Notes: generated by a model not told the origin, from the letters alone. A stretch of 64,000 nt of DNA from Candidatus Gastranaerophilales bacterium (GCA_944322615.1 CALUPH010000010.1:1-64000), one strand, 5' to 3'; positions 46,556 through 55,059 are shown, counted from the first letter of the stretch. Program-made: numbers and translations.

Positions 46556-49252
46556 TTATTTATTTTCGTCCTTGTTATCCATTATTATTGTTTGTTCTGG
46601 ATTTTCAAATCCTTCCGGCATGCCATATTGCTCCGGAGTAACAATTTGTATCCCAAATTTGGTTCTGAATAAGTGTTTTACCGTTTCACTTTGAATGTCA
46701 TACATCATATTGTTAAATAAATCATATGCTTCTTTTTTGTATTCAAGTAATGGATTTTTCTGTCCGTAAGCTCTTAAACCAATACCATCTCGAAGCATAT
46801 CAATATTATGTAAATGATCAATCCATCTGTTGTCAACAACTCTTAATAATAAATCTTTTTCAAGTTGTCTCATTACATTGTCAGATGAAAATGGTTCTTC
46901 TTTTTTATGATTTAGATTATACTGTTCTGCTACCGAATTATAAAATTCAACAGTTTTTGTTTCATGTTCTTTATATGCTTCAAGTGCAAAATCTCTAATT
47001 TTAGCATATACGTTTTCAAATTTAAGTCCTTGAATGTCCTTAACTTCAATATAAGATAGTTGCGGAATTTCAGAGTGGATTTCTTTTATAAGAGAAACTA
47101 AATCTTCATAAATATATTCATCAGGATTCATACCCGGTGCAATATAAGTTTTAAGAAGTCTATCCACTTCTCTTTCTATCATATAAATAATATCTTCTCT
47201 TAAATCTGTTACTTCAAGAACTCTATTTCTTTGAGCGTAGAATTTTTCACGCTGTAAATTCATAACATCATCATATTCAAGTACACTTTTTCTTGCATCA
47301 AAGTGGAAAGTTTCAACTTTCTTTTGATTGCTTTCAATTTGTCTTGTAATAAGCCTGTTTTCAATAGCCATATCTTCTTCGATGTTAAGAGTATTCATAA
47401 GTGCCATTATTTGTTGACCGCCAAAAATTCTCATTAAGCTATCTTCCAGCGATAAGAAAAATCTTGTAGAACCCGGGTCACCTTGTCTTGCTGCACGACC
47501 TCTTAATTGGTTATCAATACGTCTTGATTCGTGTCTTTCTGTACCTATAACATGCAAACCGCCTGCTTCAACAACTTTTGCGTGTTCTTCTTCAGTTATT
47601 TTTCTTGTTCTTTCAAGAACTTCATTTTTTATTTCTTCATAATTAGGAGTATTTTCAGGTGTAATACCTCTTTTTACAAGTTCTTCTTTTGCAAGATATT
47701 CAGGGTTACCTCCAAGTAATATGTCAGTACCTCTACCTGCCATATTTGTTGCTATTGTGACAGCACCATAACGACCTGCTTGCGCTATAATATAGGCTTC
47801 TTTCTCGTGGTGCTTAGCGTTTAATATGTTGTGTTTTATACCTCGTTTTTTCAATAAATCCGAAACAAGTTCCGATTTTTCAATACTGATTGTACCGACT
47901 AAAACAGGTCTTCCTGTTTTGTTCATTTTTATTATTTCATCAACAACTGCAAGATATTTTATTTTTTCTGTTTTATATATGATATCAGGTAAATTTATTC
48001 TAATATCAGGCTTATTTGTTGGGATTTGAGTAACCTCAAGGTTGTATATCTTACCAAATTCAGCTTCTTCCGTCATTGCAGTACCGGTCATACCTGCAAG
48101 TTTTGGATATAGTCTGAATAAATTTTGGAAGGTAATACTTGCAAGAGTTTGTGTTTCATCTTGAATTTTTACACCTTCTTTTGCTTCAACAGCTTGATGT
48201 AAGCCGTCAGACCAGCGTCTGCCATCCATTAAACGACCGGTAAATTCATCAACAATAATTACTTCACCATTTTTAATTACATAGTCAGTATTTAAGTGGA
48301 AAAGTTCTTTTGCTTTTAATGCTTGCAAAAGATGATGTGCGTATTGGTTGTTAATGTCAAATAAATCTTTTATTTCAAGTATTTCTTGAGCTTTATCAAT
48401 ACCATCTTCTGTCAAAATAACATTTTTATTTTTTTCATCGACTTCGTAGTGTTTACCTTTTGATAATTGTGGTGCAACAGCTGCCATAGTTCTGTATAAT
48501 TCTGCTGATTTATCAAGTCTTCCGCTGATTATTAAAGGTGTTCTTGCTTCATCGATAAGTATACTGTCAACCTCATCTATTATTGCGTAGTTATATGGTC
48601 TTTGAACCCTCTGTTCAACTGAAGTTGCCATATTATCTCTTAGATAGTCAAACCCGAATTCATTATTTGTTCCGTAGGTTATATCACATTCATAAGCTTT
48701 TTTCTTTAAATGAAAACTTTCGTAGTCATTCATTCCTGATAAAATAACACCTACACTTAAACCAAGAAACTTGAATATTTTTCCCATCCATTCACTGTCT
48801 CTTTGTGCTAAGTAATCGTTAACAGTAACAATATGAACACCTTTACCTGTTAAAGCATTTAAATAAGCAGGAAGTGTCGCAACAAGAGTTTTTCCTTCCC
48901 CTGTTCTCATTTCTGCAATTTGCCCTTCGTGTAAAAAGATACCGCCTAAAAGCTGAACATCAAAGTGTCTCATATTAAGAACACGTTTTCCCGCTTCTCT
49001 TACGGTTGCAAATGCTTCCGGTAAAATAGTATCTAAAACTTGTTTTTCAAGTTCTCTATCTTTTTTTATGTCATTAGATTTTTGTCTGTTTGCTAATAAA
49101 TTTTTAAATTCTATTGTTTTATTTCTTAATTCTTCATCAGAAAGTTTTGCAAATTCAGGTTCCAAAGCATTTATATGTTCAACAACCGGCATCATTTTTT
49201 TTATTTTTTTATTATTAGGATCCCCCAATAACTTTAGAAGTAGATCAATCAT
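46556..49252 (-). CDS. secA: Preprotein translocase ATPase SecA
   Basis: 898 residues if started at MIDLLLKLLGDP, which matches the family N-terminus; an ATG nine codons upstream (at 49279, 8 nt after TAAAAT) is the alternative. Walker A is MRTGEGKT at 115-122; IIDEVDSILIDEARTPLIIS is the DEAD-motor segment; IGTERHESRRIDNQLRGRAARQGDPG is motif VI, and the scaffold and wing follow. It drives protein export through SecYEG. The C-terminal Cys/His zinc motif that binds SecB is absent; the protein ends with an acidic tail. Confidence 0.96.
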   Translation of the reverse strand: MIDLLLKLLGDPNNKKIKKMMPVVEHINALEPEFAKLSDEELRNKTIEFKNLLANRQKSNDIKKDRELEKQVLDTILPEAFATVREAGKRVLNMRHFDVQLLGGIFLHEGQIAEMRTGEGKTLVATLPAYLNALTGKGVHIVTVNDYLAQRDSEWMGKIFKFLGLSVGVILSGMNDYESFHLKKKAYECDITYGTNNEFGFDYLRDNMATSVEQRVQRPYNYAIIDEVDSILIDEARTPLIISGRLDKSAELYRTMAAVAPQLSKGKHYEVDEKNKNVILTEDGIDKAQEILEIKDLFDINNQYAHHLLQALKAKELFHLNTDYVIKNGEVIIVDEFTGRLMDGRRWSDGLHQAVEAKEGVKIQDETQTLASITFQNLFRLYPKLAGMTGTAMTEEAEFGKIYNLEVTQIPTNKPDIRINLPDIIYKTEKIKYLAVVDEIIKMNKTGRPVLVGTISIEKSELVSDLLKKRGIKHNILNAKHHEKEAYIIAQAGRYGAVTIATNMAGRGTDILLGGNPEYLAKEELVKRGITPENTPNYEEIKNEVLERTRKITEEEHAKVVEAGGLHVIGTERHESRRIDNQLRGRAARQGDPGSTRFFLSLEDSLMRIFGGQQIMALMNTLNIEEDMAIENRLITRQIESNQKKVETFHFDARKSVLEYDDVMNLQREKFYAQRNRVLEVTDLREDIIYMIEREVDRLLKTYIAPGMNPDEYIYEDLVSLIKEIHSEIPQLSYIEVKDIQGLKFENVYAKIRDFALEAYKEHETKTVEFYNSVAEQYNLNHKKEEPFSSDNVMRQLEKDLLLRVVDNRWIDHLHNIDMLRDGIGLRAYGQKNPLLEYKKEAYDLFNNMMYDIQSETVKHLFRTKFGIQIVTPEQYGMPEGFENPEQTIIMDNKDENK

Positions 49253-49360
49253 TCTCCCTAATCTCCGATAATCTTGCATTTAAGAGAATTTTATCATATA
49301 AACTTTTTTTTTAAATAAAGATTAATAATAATTTAATTTTTTATTTTTTTATTGTAAAAT

Positions 49361-49395
49361 TTTCTTAATAAACTCGCTTAAAAAGGCAAAATTTA
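49361..49395 (+). promoter_or_regulatory. Conserved upstream box of the first small paralogue
   Basis: TTTCTTAATAA, then CTCGCTTAAAAAGGCAAAAT, aligns with the same region before the second paralogue (TTTCTTAATAA, then TACGTCTAAAATAGGCAAAA). The distance to the ATG is similar in both. Confidence 0.45.
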
Positions 49396-49450
49396 ACATT
49401 TACTTATTTAAATATTGTAGAATAATTCTATATGTAAGAAAGGTAAAGTC

Positions 49451-50071
49451 ATGAGTATTTCTGCAATTAATTGTACACCAATAAAACCTCAAGCATCATT
49501 TGGTTCAGCACAAGGTGTTGATGAGGCGCAAAAAGTTTTAGAATTATCAAGACAATTAAATGATTCATTTACTTGCAATAAGTGTAGCGATGGGGATTGT
49601 GATTCTGAAAAAGTTACAAATAAAAATCCTCTTCAAACTGCTATTTCTGTTTTAGGTGCTTGTGCAACGATGTTTGCATTAGGTAAAGGTGCAGGTAAAG
49701 GTGTAGTTGCTTTAGCAAAGAAAGTTCCTGCTTCTGCAAAAGAAAATATATTAAATACTGGTAAAAAAGCTGCAGCTGCAATTTCTGAACAAGCTGCTAA
49801 ATTACCAAAGAATGAAAAAGTATCAACAATTTTATCAAACACTGTTGGTAAAGCATTTAACAGAGCAAAAGATGTTGTAATGAAAAATCCTGAAAAATCA
49901 TTTACAACTGCAGCAGGTGTTTTAGCCGCAACAACTTTAGTACCTTCTATTGCAACTGTTGATGGTAATAAAGATGGTGTTGCCGATATTGCTCAAAATA
50001 ATATTAATGCATATGCAAGTGCATTTAAAAAAGCTGAAATATTTTCAGATATGATTGATGCATTATCTTAA
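49451..50071 (+). CDS. Small SFG-leader protein with hydrophobic core and DxNxDGxxD loop (copy 1)
   Basis: 206 residues; AGAAAGG precedes the ATG. It starts MSISAINCTPIKPQASFGSA with no signal peptide. Then come RQLNDSF, a Cys-rich CNKCSDGDCD, a hydrophobic helix (QTAISVLGACATMFALGKGA), basic helices, and a C-terminus VDGNKDGVADIAQNNINAYA. DGNKDGVAD matches the calcium-loop pattern DxNxDGxxD of dockerin or thrombospondin type 3 repeats. The same start and end occur in the next gene, so these are paralogues. The function is unknown. Confidence 0.78.
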   Translation: MSISAINCTPIKPQASFGSAQGVDEAQKVLELSRQLNDSFTCNKCSDGDCDSEKVTNKNPLQTAISVLGACATMFALGKGAGKGVVALAKKVPASAKENILNTGKKAAAAISEQAAKLPKNEKVSTILSNTVGKAFNRAKDVVMKNPEKSFTTAAGVLAATTLVPSIATVDGNKDGVADIAQNNINAYASAFKKAEIFSDMIDALS

Positions 50072-50090
50072 TATTTCCAGAAATAATGTA

Positions 50091-50122
50091 AAAAAAGAGA
50101 ACTTTTTAAGTTCTCTTTTTAT
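50091..50122 (+). terminator. Intrinsic terminator between the two paralogues
   Basis: Stem AAAAAGAGAACTT/AAGTTCTCTTTTT with a 3-nt loop and T-tail, so the two paralogues are transcribed separately. Confidence 0.88.
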
Positions 50123-50131
50123 TTGTTAATT

Positions 50132-50168
50132 TTTCTTAATAATACGTCTAAAATAGGCAAAATTAAAT
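50132..50168 (+). promoter_or_regulatory. Conserved upstream box of the second small paralogue
   Basis: TTTCTTAATAA and AGGCAAAATT match the box before copy 1, here with CGTC as in the boxes before the 2.4-kb gene. Confidence 0.45.
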
Positions 50169-50218
50169 ATTGATTGCATTATATGAATTATAAAAGTCTC
50201 TTTTAGAAAGGTAAGAAT

Positions 50219-50833
50219 ATGAATATTTCTGCATCACAATCAATACCTGTTAAAGAACGTACTTCATTTGGTAAAGAATATCAAGTAGAAGATGTTGAAC
50301 ACGTTATGCAACTCACAAGGCAATTGAATGATAGTTTTCAAAAAACAGAAGAGCCTGAGCATAAATCAGTCGCTGGTATTTTTGCTTCAGTTGCAGGTGC
50401 AATATTAACAATGTTTATTTTAGGAAAGTGTGCTGCTTCAAAAGTTATGACAGCTTTCCCAGGTATATTTTCAAAGTTAGGTAATGGTATTAAAAAAGGT
50501 GCAAATGTTGTAAGAGATTTTTCTGATGATGTGGCAAAAGGTGTAAAATTGCAAAAAGGTGGAAAATATACAAAATTTGCAGGTGAGAAAGTTGCGCAAG
50601 CTGAGAATTTCTTAAGAAAAAATTATATAAGATTAAGAGATAAAGCAGGTGCTGAAAATTTAATTACTAATGCAGCAGGTTTAACTGCAGTTGCGGCAGT
50701 AGCCCCTGAAGTTATTTTTGTAGACGGAAATAATGATGGTGTTTCAGATATTGCACAAAAAAATGTAAATGCTTATAAAAATGCATTGAAGAATGTAGGT
50801 ATTGTATCTGAAATTGTAGAAGCACTTGCTTAG
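50219..50833 (+). CDS. Small SFG-leader protein with hydrophobic core and DxNxDGxxD loop (copy 2)
   Basis: 204 residues; AGAAAGG precedes the ATG. It shares with copy 1 the start (MNISASQSIPVKERTSFGKE), RQLNDSF, the central hydrophobic helix (VAGAILTMFILGKCAASKV) and the end VDGNNDGVSDIAQKNVNAYK. It lacks the Cys cluster. The middle is basic and diverged. The conserved ends with a variable middle suggest the ends do the shared job (targeting, calcium or partner binding). Confidence 0.78.
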   Translation: MNISASQSIPVKERTSFGKEYQVEDVEHVMQLTRQLNDSFQKTEEPEHKSVAGIFASVAGAILTMFILGKCAASKVMTAFPGIFSKLGNGIKKGANVVRDFSDDVAKGVKLQKGGKYTKFAGEKVAQAENFLRKNYIRLRDKAGAENLITNAAGLTAVAAVAPEVIFVDGNNDGVSDIAQKNVNAYKNALKNVGIVSEIVEALA

Positions 50834-50848
50834 ATGTAATTCATTAAT

Positions 50849-50880
50849 AAAAACTGACTACTTTTGTAGTCAGTTTTTTT
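50849..50880 (+). terminator. Intrinsic terminator after copy 2
   Basis: Perfect 13-bp stem AAAAACTGACTAC/GTAGTCAGTTTTT with a TTTT loop and further T. Confidence 0.92.
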
Positions 50881-51035
50881 GTTTATTTATTATAAGTATA
50901 AAAATTTAATAGAAAAACTCTTTTTTGTAAAAATGTGTATAAAACGTAAATATATAACGATTTGTGGAATAAGAATAAGGCTAAAATTATTGAATTAAAG
51001 TAAAATCTTTTTATTGTTTTCTATATTCATATTTT

Positions 51036-51103
51036 GTTGGGTTATGGGAAACCAGACATTTTTCACAAAATCAAAGATTTTGGAAAAAGCAGCCAAACCC
51101 AAC
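51036..51103 (+). repeat. 68-bp palindromic repeat, copy R1
   Basis: Ends are GTTGGGTT and AACCCAAC. The inner AAAATC-AAA-GATTTT and the pairs between fold into a long imperfect hairpin. The copy is open in two coding frames: plus ..GLWETRHFSQNQRFWKKQPN and minus RLGLAAFSKIFDFVKNVWFP. The 13 bp after it (CTACAGACTCCTA) also match the inverted copy R3. Confidence 0.85.
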
Positions 51104-51320
51104 CTACAGACTCCTAGAATGGTTTCAATTGTTAATATATGTAAATGTTATAATTTTTTGTAGTCTTTAAGTTTAACATTAGGTTGTTTTCAATAAATGT
51201 AATGATTTGAGGCTTTTTAAGCTAATTTTTAAATAAAAAAACAAAACAGGTATCATTATGTCTTAAAAGGAATATAGGCAAGTTATACAGCCGAATACTC
51301 AACAAATACGTGCTTAGCCA

Positions 51321-51506
51321 CTTGGCTATATTTACAAGATAGAGTAAAAAATAGTAAAATGGGTTATTAAAATTATAAAAAAGTTGAAAAATCATTTGAG
51401 AAAAAATAAAAGAAATAGGGAAGTGTACACACATTTCAATACAAACAAAGCAACATAGGTCATTCTATGCTGTTTTTGTTGCTGTATGGATGAAGAAGAA
51501 ATAGGT
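51321..51506 (+). ncRNA. 186-bp conserved leader, copy L1
   Basis: Ungapped match to 53071-53256 with 8 mismatches (178/186). It contains a hairpin at 51446-51478: CAAAGCA-A-CATAG pairs with CTATG-C-TGTTTTTG. One of the mismatches to L2 turns a G-C pair into G-U, keeping the stem. The T-run after the stem resembles an attenuator. It ends 13 bp before the ATG of the first paralogue. Confidence 0.5.
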
Positions 51507-51519
51507 AGAAAATTTAGTA

Positions 51520-52401
51520 ATGAGAAATATAAATAATGCATTGAAAACACCTCTTGGAAAGATTATAATAATCATTATAATTCTATTTTATCCCTATGGC
51601 GCAAATCTAATTGAAGGATTTAATAAATTTAGTTTTCAAGTTGCAAATTATTATATAATTGACCAATGTTTAAATATTTCAAATTATTATTCAAGAATAA
51701 CAAATAAGAATAATGATATTTCATATTATTTTAGAAATATATTAATAAATCAATATATTAATATCAAAAAATCACATGAAATGAATTTTTATAATTCAGT
51801 AGGTATTTTTTATTCTGTAACTAATGATTTTAAATTTCTATATAAATTAAATGAAGATAATGATAAATTAACATTAAAAGAAAAAGAACAATATTTTAAA
51901 TATAAAACACAGTTTTTATCAGAACTGTATGACTTATTAATGGAATATAAATTTAGATATCATTCTGTTAATGATTTTATGCATGCACGAAGTTGGCGAA
52001 ATAGTTGTGGATATAGAATACCAAGCAGAATATCTTTTTATCCAGAACTTGCTAGCATATATATTGAATTAAAAGCAAAAGATTTTCCGCAAGATAATAA
52101 AACGCTAAATGACTTAAAAAATATATATGAAACATATGATATAGTTTTTAATCAAGAACAAAAAGCATTTACAAGAAGTTATATATCTTTAGATACTGAT
52201 AGTTTAAACAAGAAACAATTTAACTATTGGTATCCATACTTTATACTGAATTATACTAGAAATATTATAATATTAAATCATATTTTGCACCCAGAAATAG
52301 ATATATGCAAAGAGTCTGATATTTGTAAAAATTATAAACAAATAGCTATAAAAATGAATAAAATAGATCCTAAAATAATAGCTATTATTGAAAGTATGTA
52401 G
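51520..52401 (+). CDS. Membrane-anchored protein of unknown function, island paralogue A
   Basis: 293 residues. One N-terminal span (GKIIIIIIILFYPYGANLI) anchors a helical, Tyr-rich, likely extracytoplasmic domain. Conserved with paralogue B: YYFRNILINQYI, FYNSVGIFYS, YKTQFLSELYDLLMEY, YRIPSRISFYPELA, and the end HPEIDICKESDIC with two cysteines. I do not recognise the family. AGGT lies 13 nt before the ATG. The TAG stop abuts a short GTTGGG palindrome. Confidence 0.75.
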   Translation: MRNINNALKTPLGKIIIIIIILFYPYGANLIEGFNKFSFQVANYYIIDQCLNISNYYSRITNKNNDISYYFRNILINQYINIKKSHEMNFYNSVGIFYSVTNDFKFLYKLNEDNDKLTLKEKEQYFKYKTQFLSELYDLLMEYKFRYHSVNDFMHARSWRNSCGYRIPSRISFYPELASIYIELKAKDFPQDNKTLNDLKNIYETYDIVFNQEQKAFTRSYISLDTDSLNKKQFNYWYPYFILNYTRNIIILNHILHPEIDICKESDICKNYKQIAIKMNKIDPKIIAIIESM

Positions 52402-52419
52402 GTTGGGTTTTAACCCAAC
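52402..52419. repeat. Mini-palindrome, ends of the 68-bp repeat fused
   Basis: GTTGGGTTTTAACCCAAC: the two 8-bp ends of the repeat with the interior missing. It begins at the last base of paralogue A's stop codon (preceded by GTAG, as in R3 and inverted R1). Confidence 0.65.
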
Positions 52420-52914
52420 AGTAAAACAGTAAAATAGCAAAATGAAAATCATAAAATAAAAATTGTTAAATAAAAACTAGGTAATGTTGAAGATTGAAAA
52501 ATTAATACTTATGAATTAATTCATGAATAAAAAATGTTACAGAATATTATGGTCTTAGAGTGAACAAAAATATGGTTTAAAAACTACTATAAATCTGCGT
52601 TTGAGGTTGTGTGTACTATTCGAAAAATCAAATTGTAACATAACTTTAGAATGAGTCTAAAAGTAATATAGATATAGCCAAAAGGGTTAAATTTATAAAG
52701 TTTATAAATCCAGTTAGTTATATACAATAATGAAAAAAAATTGTAATATGGAGTATAACAAAAATTTTAAGAATTAAGATGAAAAAGATTTTAATTTTTA
52801 AAATAAGAGAGGGAAGTTGAAGAGATATTTTGCTTTCTAAAAAAGAAGATAGAGCTGATGTGGTAAAGACCATATCAGCGTTTTGCGTTTTAAGACATTT
52901 AAAAGGATTATACG
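52420..52914. other. Gene-free stretch inside the island
   Basis: About 500 bp, very AT-rich, no supported gene. It contains a terminator-like hairpin near its end. It may be the remains of decayed sequence. Confidence 0.6.
52854..52888 (+). terminator. Terminator or attenuator before the 50-residue ORF
   Basis: 11-bp stem GCTGATGTGGT/ACCATATCAGC (one G-U) with an AAAG loop, followed by GTTTTGCGTTTT. It lies 25 bp before a small ORF with a Shine-Dalgarno. Confidence 0.6.
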
Positions 52915-53067
52915 ATGAGTGACGAAAATAAGAATAAAAATAATCAAGATGAAAATCAAAATAGACAAGAATGCAATAAAATCTGGTGGAAAAATGTTGT
53001 GTTATGGGAAACCAGACATTTTTCACAAAATCAAAGATTTTGGAAAAAGCAGCCAAACCCAACATAA
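52915..53067 (+). CDS. 50-residue ORF whose second half is the palindromic repeat
   Basis: AAAGGA lies 9 nt before the ATG. The first 27 residues (MSDENKNKNNQDENQNRQEC, then NKIWWKN) are hydrophilic. Residues 28-50 are encoded by repeat R2 and read VVLWETRHFSQNQRFWKKQP. A decayed relative with the same MSDENKN start lies inverted next to R3. It could be a real small protein carried with the repeat, or a gene fragment truncated by it. Confidence 0.4.
   Translation: MSDENKNKNNQDENQNRQECNKIWWKNVVLWETRHFSQNQRFWKKQPNPT
52996..53063 (+). repeat. 68-bp palindromic repeat, copy R2
   Basis: Differs from R1 at the fifth base (GTTGT instead of GTTGG) and is otherwise the same across the element. It supplies the C-terminal half of the 50-residue ORF. 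Confidence 0.85.
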
Positions 53068-53070
53068 AGG

Positions 53071-53256
53071 CTTGGCTATGTTTACAAGATAGAGTAAAAA
53101 ATAGTAAAATAGGTTATTAAAATTATAAAAAAGTTGAAAAATCATTTGAGTACAAATAAAAGAAATAGGGAAGTGTACACACATTTCAATACAAACAAAG
53201 CAACATAGGTCAATCTATGCTGCTTTTGTTGTTGTATGGATTAAGAAGAAATAGGT
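53071..53256 (+). ncRNA. 186-bp conserved leader, copy L2
   Basis: 178/186 identical to L1 with no gaps. The hairpin at 53196-53228 pairs CAAAGCA-A-CATAG with CTATG-C-TGCTTTTG. It ends directly at the first possible ATG of paralogue B. Confidence 0.5.
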
Positions 53257-54273
53257 ATGAAAATTATAATGAACAATAGGAATAATAAAAGTTTGTGGAA
53301 AAAAATTAGAAAATTAATAAAAGACAAGATAAAACAACATAAAGAGCAAGTAGAAATTGAAAAGCATCTTCCACTTGATTTGAAATTAAAAATTGGACTT
53401 ACCAGACCATCCGGAATAATGATAATTATATTTGCTTTTATCTTTTATCAGTATATTAGTGATTATACAACAGAGTTTAGTAATCTTAGATTTAATTCTT
53501 ATGTCGCAAAATATCATATGTTGGACGAATGTTTAGATATTTCAAATAAATATTCTAAAATCATAAGAAGAAATTCTGTTATTTCATATTTTTTTAGGAA
53601 TATATTAATGAATAATTACATAATTGCAAAAGAAACTTTTGAAAAAGATTTTTATAATTCAAGTGGTTTGTTTTTTTCAATATGTCGTGATTATAAACTT
53701 GCACAATCTATACACACAAAAAACAAAGAAAATCTTACAGAACATGAAATTGAACAATTTTTAAATTATAAACAACAATTTTTAACAGAATTATATTCAT
53801 TGCTTATGGAATATCGAGATAGAAAACATTCTATTTCTAATTTTATTCGTCTTGGATATTGGAGAGAAAATGTAAAGTATAGAATTCCTAACCGAATTAC
53901 ATTCTATCCAGAATTAGCAGTTTTATATCTTGCTACAAAAGAACATTTTAAAATTAATGATGAAACTCTCAATGATTTTAAATACATATATGATACTTTA
54001 AATATTGTTTATAATCAAGAAAAAGAAGCTAATACAAGAAGTTACAGAACTTTTGTTAATAATTATTCAGGAGTTGATCAAAACCAGTTTAAAACTTTTT
54101 ATCCGATTTTTATTCGTGAATATGCACGTTTAATTATTCTTTTAAACAATGATTTACATCCTGAAACAGATATATGCAAAGAATCTGATATCTGTGAAGA
54201 ATATATTAGTGCAGCTGAAAAATATAAATTTGAAGCAGATTCTAAAGTACTTAGTATTATAAACAAGAAATAA
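53257..54273 (+). CDS. Membrane-anchored protein of unknown function, island paralogue B
   Basis: 338 residues, or 334 from the second ATG (MNNRNNKS), which aligns with the start of paralogue A. A basic cytosolic segment of about 45 residues precedes the single span (SGIMIIIFAFIFYQYI); paralogue A lacks it. The outer domain keeps FRNILMNNYI, FYNSSGLFFS, YKQQFLTELYSLLMEY, YRIPNRITFYPELA and HPETDICKESDIC. It is probably co-transcribed with the next gene, 12 nt away. Confidence 0.77.
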   Translation: MKIIMNNRNNKSLWKKIRKLIKDKIKQHKEQVEIEKHLPLDLKLKIGLTRPSGIMIIIFAFIFYQYISDYTTEFSNLRFNSYVAKYHMLDECLDISNKYSKIIRRNSVISYFFRNILMNNYIIAKETFEKDFYNSSGLFFSICRDYKLAQSIHTKNKENLTEHEIEQFLNYKQQFLTELYSLLMEYRDRKHSISNFIRLGYWRENVKYRIPNRITFYPELAVLYLATKEHFKINDETLNDFKYIYDTLNIVYNQEKEANTRSYRTFVNNYSGVDQNQFKTFYPIFIREYARLIILLNNDLHPETDICKESDICEEYISAAEKYKFEADSKVLSIINKK

Positions 54274-54285
54274 TAAAGGAGTTTT

Positions 54286-55059
54286 ATGGCAAATACAACA
54301 TTATGTGGATATGTTTCCTATGGAACAAATGTAGAAAAAAATGAGGATGATTCTGAACTATATCTTGATTGTCAAATAAATCTTGACAATAATGGTACAG
54401 AAAAGAACACTAATTCATTCCCAACAAAAGACGCTGTATTAAATGGAATAGAATTAATATTAGATGATAGTTTTCATAAGGATTTAGAAGACTTTCTTGA
54501 CCTTACACCACAGGAAAAAGATTATCTTTTGAAAGAAGCAGAATCATTTTTTAAAGATTCAAAAAATAGAAAACTTTACAAAAATCTTCCAGATGTAAAA
54601 AATGAAAAAGAAGCAATAGAACTTGGTAAAAAAGCTGTATATAACATGTTTCTAAAAGAACTTACAAGTAGAAAAGTTCAAAGAATAATGAAAAAATCTG
54701 GTAAGTGCGTTGACGATGTAAATAAATTGCTAAATTCTGATAACATTAATGATAAAACTGTTAGAAGACTTCTTTCTACAATAAAAAATTATGATTCTTA
54801 TACTGGTCTTAAAATAGATAAGGAAATTATAAAACTAAATGATAGTAAAATTTTCAAACATCAAGTTAATGATTCGCTAAAATTAGATACAGATATCAAA
54901 AAAATATTTGGAAAAGATATATCACAAATAAATTTTACTAAAAACATAAAAATAAATTTAAAAGCTGTAAAACCAATTTTAAATAGTTGTAAATCAAAGG
55001 GGAATCTCATAAGTTTAGCAATAGGAGTCTGTAGGTTGGGTTTGGCTGCTTTTTCCTAA
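54286..55059 (+). CDS. Protein of unknown function with repeat-derived C-terminus
   Basis: 257 residues; AAAGGAG precedes the ATG. The body is hydrophilic and helical (DAVLNGIELILDDSFHKDLE, then EKDYLLKEAESFF, GKKAVYNMFLKEL) with no known domain and no signal peptide. The last residues IGVCRLGLAAFS are encoded by palindromic repeat R3 and its flank. In R1 and R2 this frame continues KIFDFVKNVWFP; here AAA has become TAA. The native C-terminus was probably replaced by the insertion. Confidence 0.7.
   Translation: MANTTLCGYVSYGTNVEKNEDDSELYLDCQINLDNNGTEKNTNSFPTKDAVLNGIELILDDSFHKDLEDFLDLTPQEKDYLLKEAESFFKDSKNRKLYKNLPDVKNEKEAIELGKKAVYNMFLKELTSRKVQRIMKKSGKCVDDVNKLLNSDNINDKTVRRLLSTIKNYDSYTGLKIDKEIIKLNDSKIFKHQVNDSLKLDTDIKKIFGKDISQINFTKNIKINLKAVKPILNSCKSKGNLISLAIGVCRLGLAAFS

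Larger units (their letters stand above)
50881..51519. other. Gene-free stretch before the accessory island
   Basis: About 640 bp with no convincing gene. It holds the 18-bp motif shared with 28.4 kb (50960-50977), palindromic repeat copy R1 (51036-51103) and the first copy of the 186-bp leader (51321-51506). Apart from these I see only AT-rich sequence. Confidence 0.7.

Noticed and set aside
51222-51434. Minus-strand frame of 70 residues across leader L1
   Set aside because: Most leader differences falling in it change amino acids and it covers only part of the conserved block, so coding does not explain the conservation.
51036-53063. CRISPR array
   Set aside because: Copies are far apart, in both orientations and without regular spacers; no cas genes in the window.
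52718-53065. Minus-strand frame of 115 residues through repeat R2 (MLGLAAFSKIFDFVKN start)
   Set aside because: Its start lies within the palindrome and the rest is low-complexity translation of an AT-rich stretch; no Shine-Dalgarno. Mentioned only as the repeat's minus-strand reading frame.
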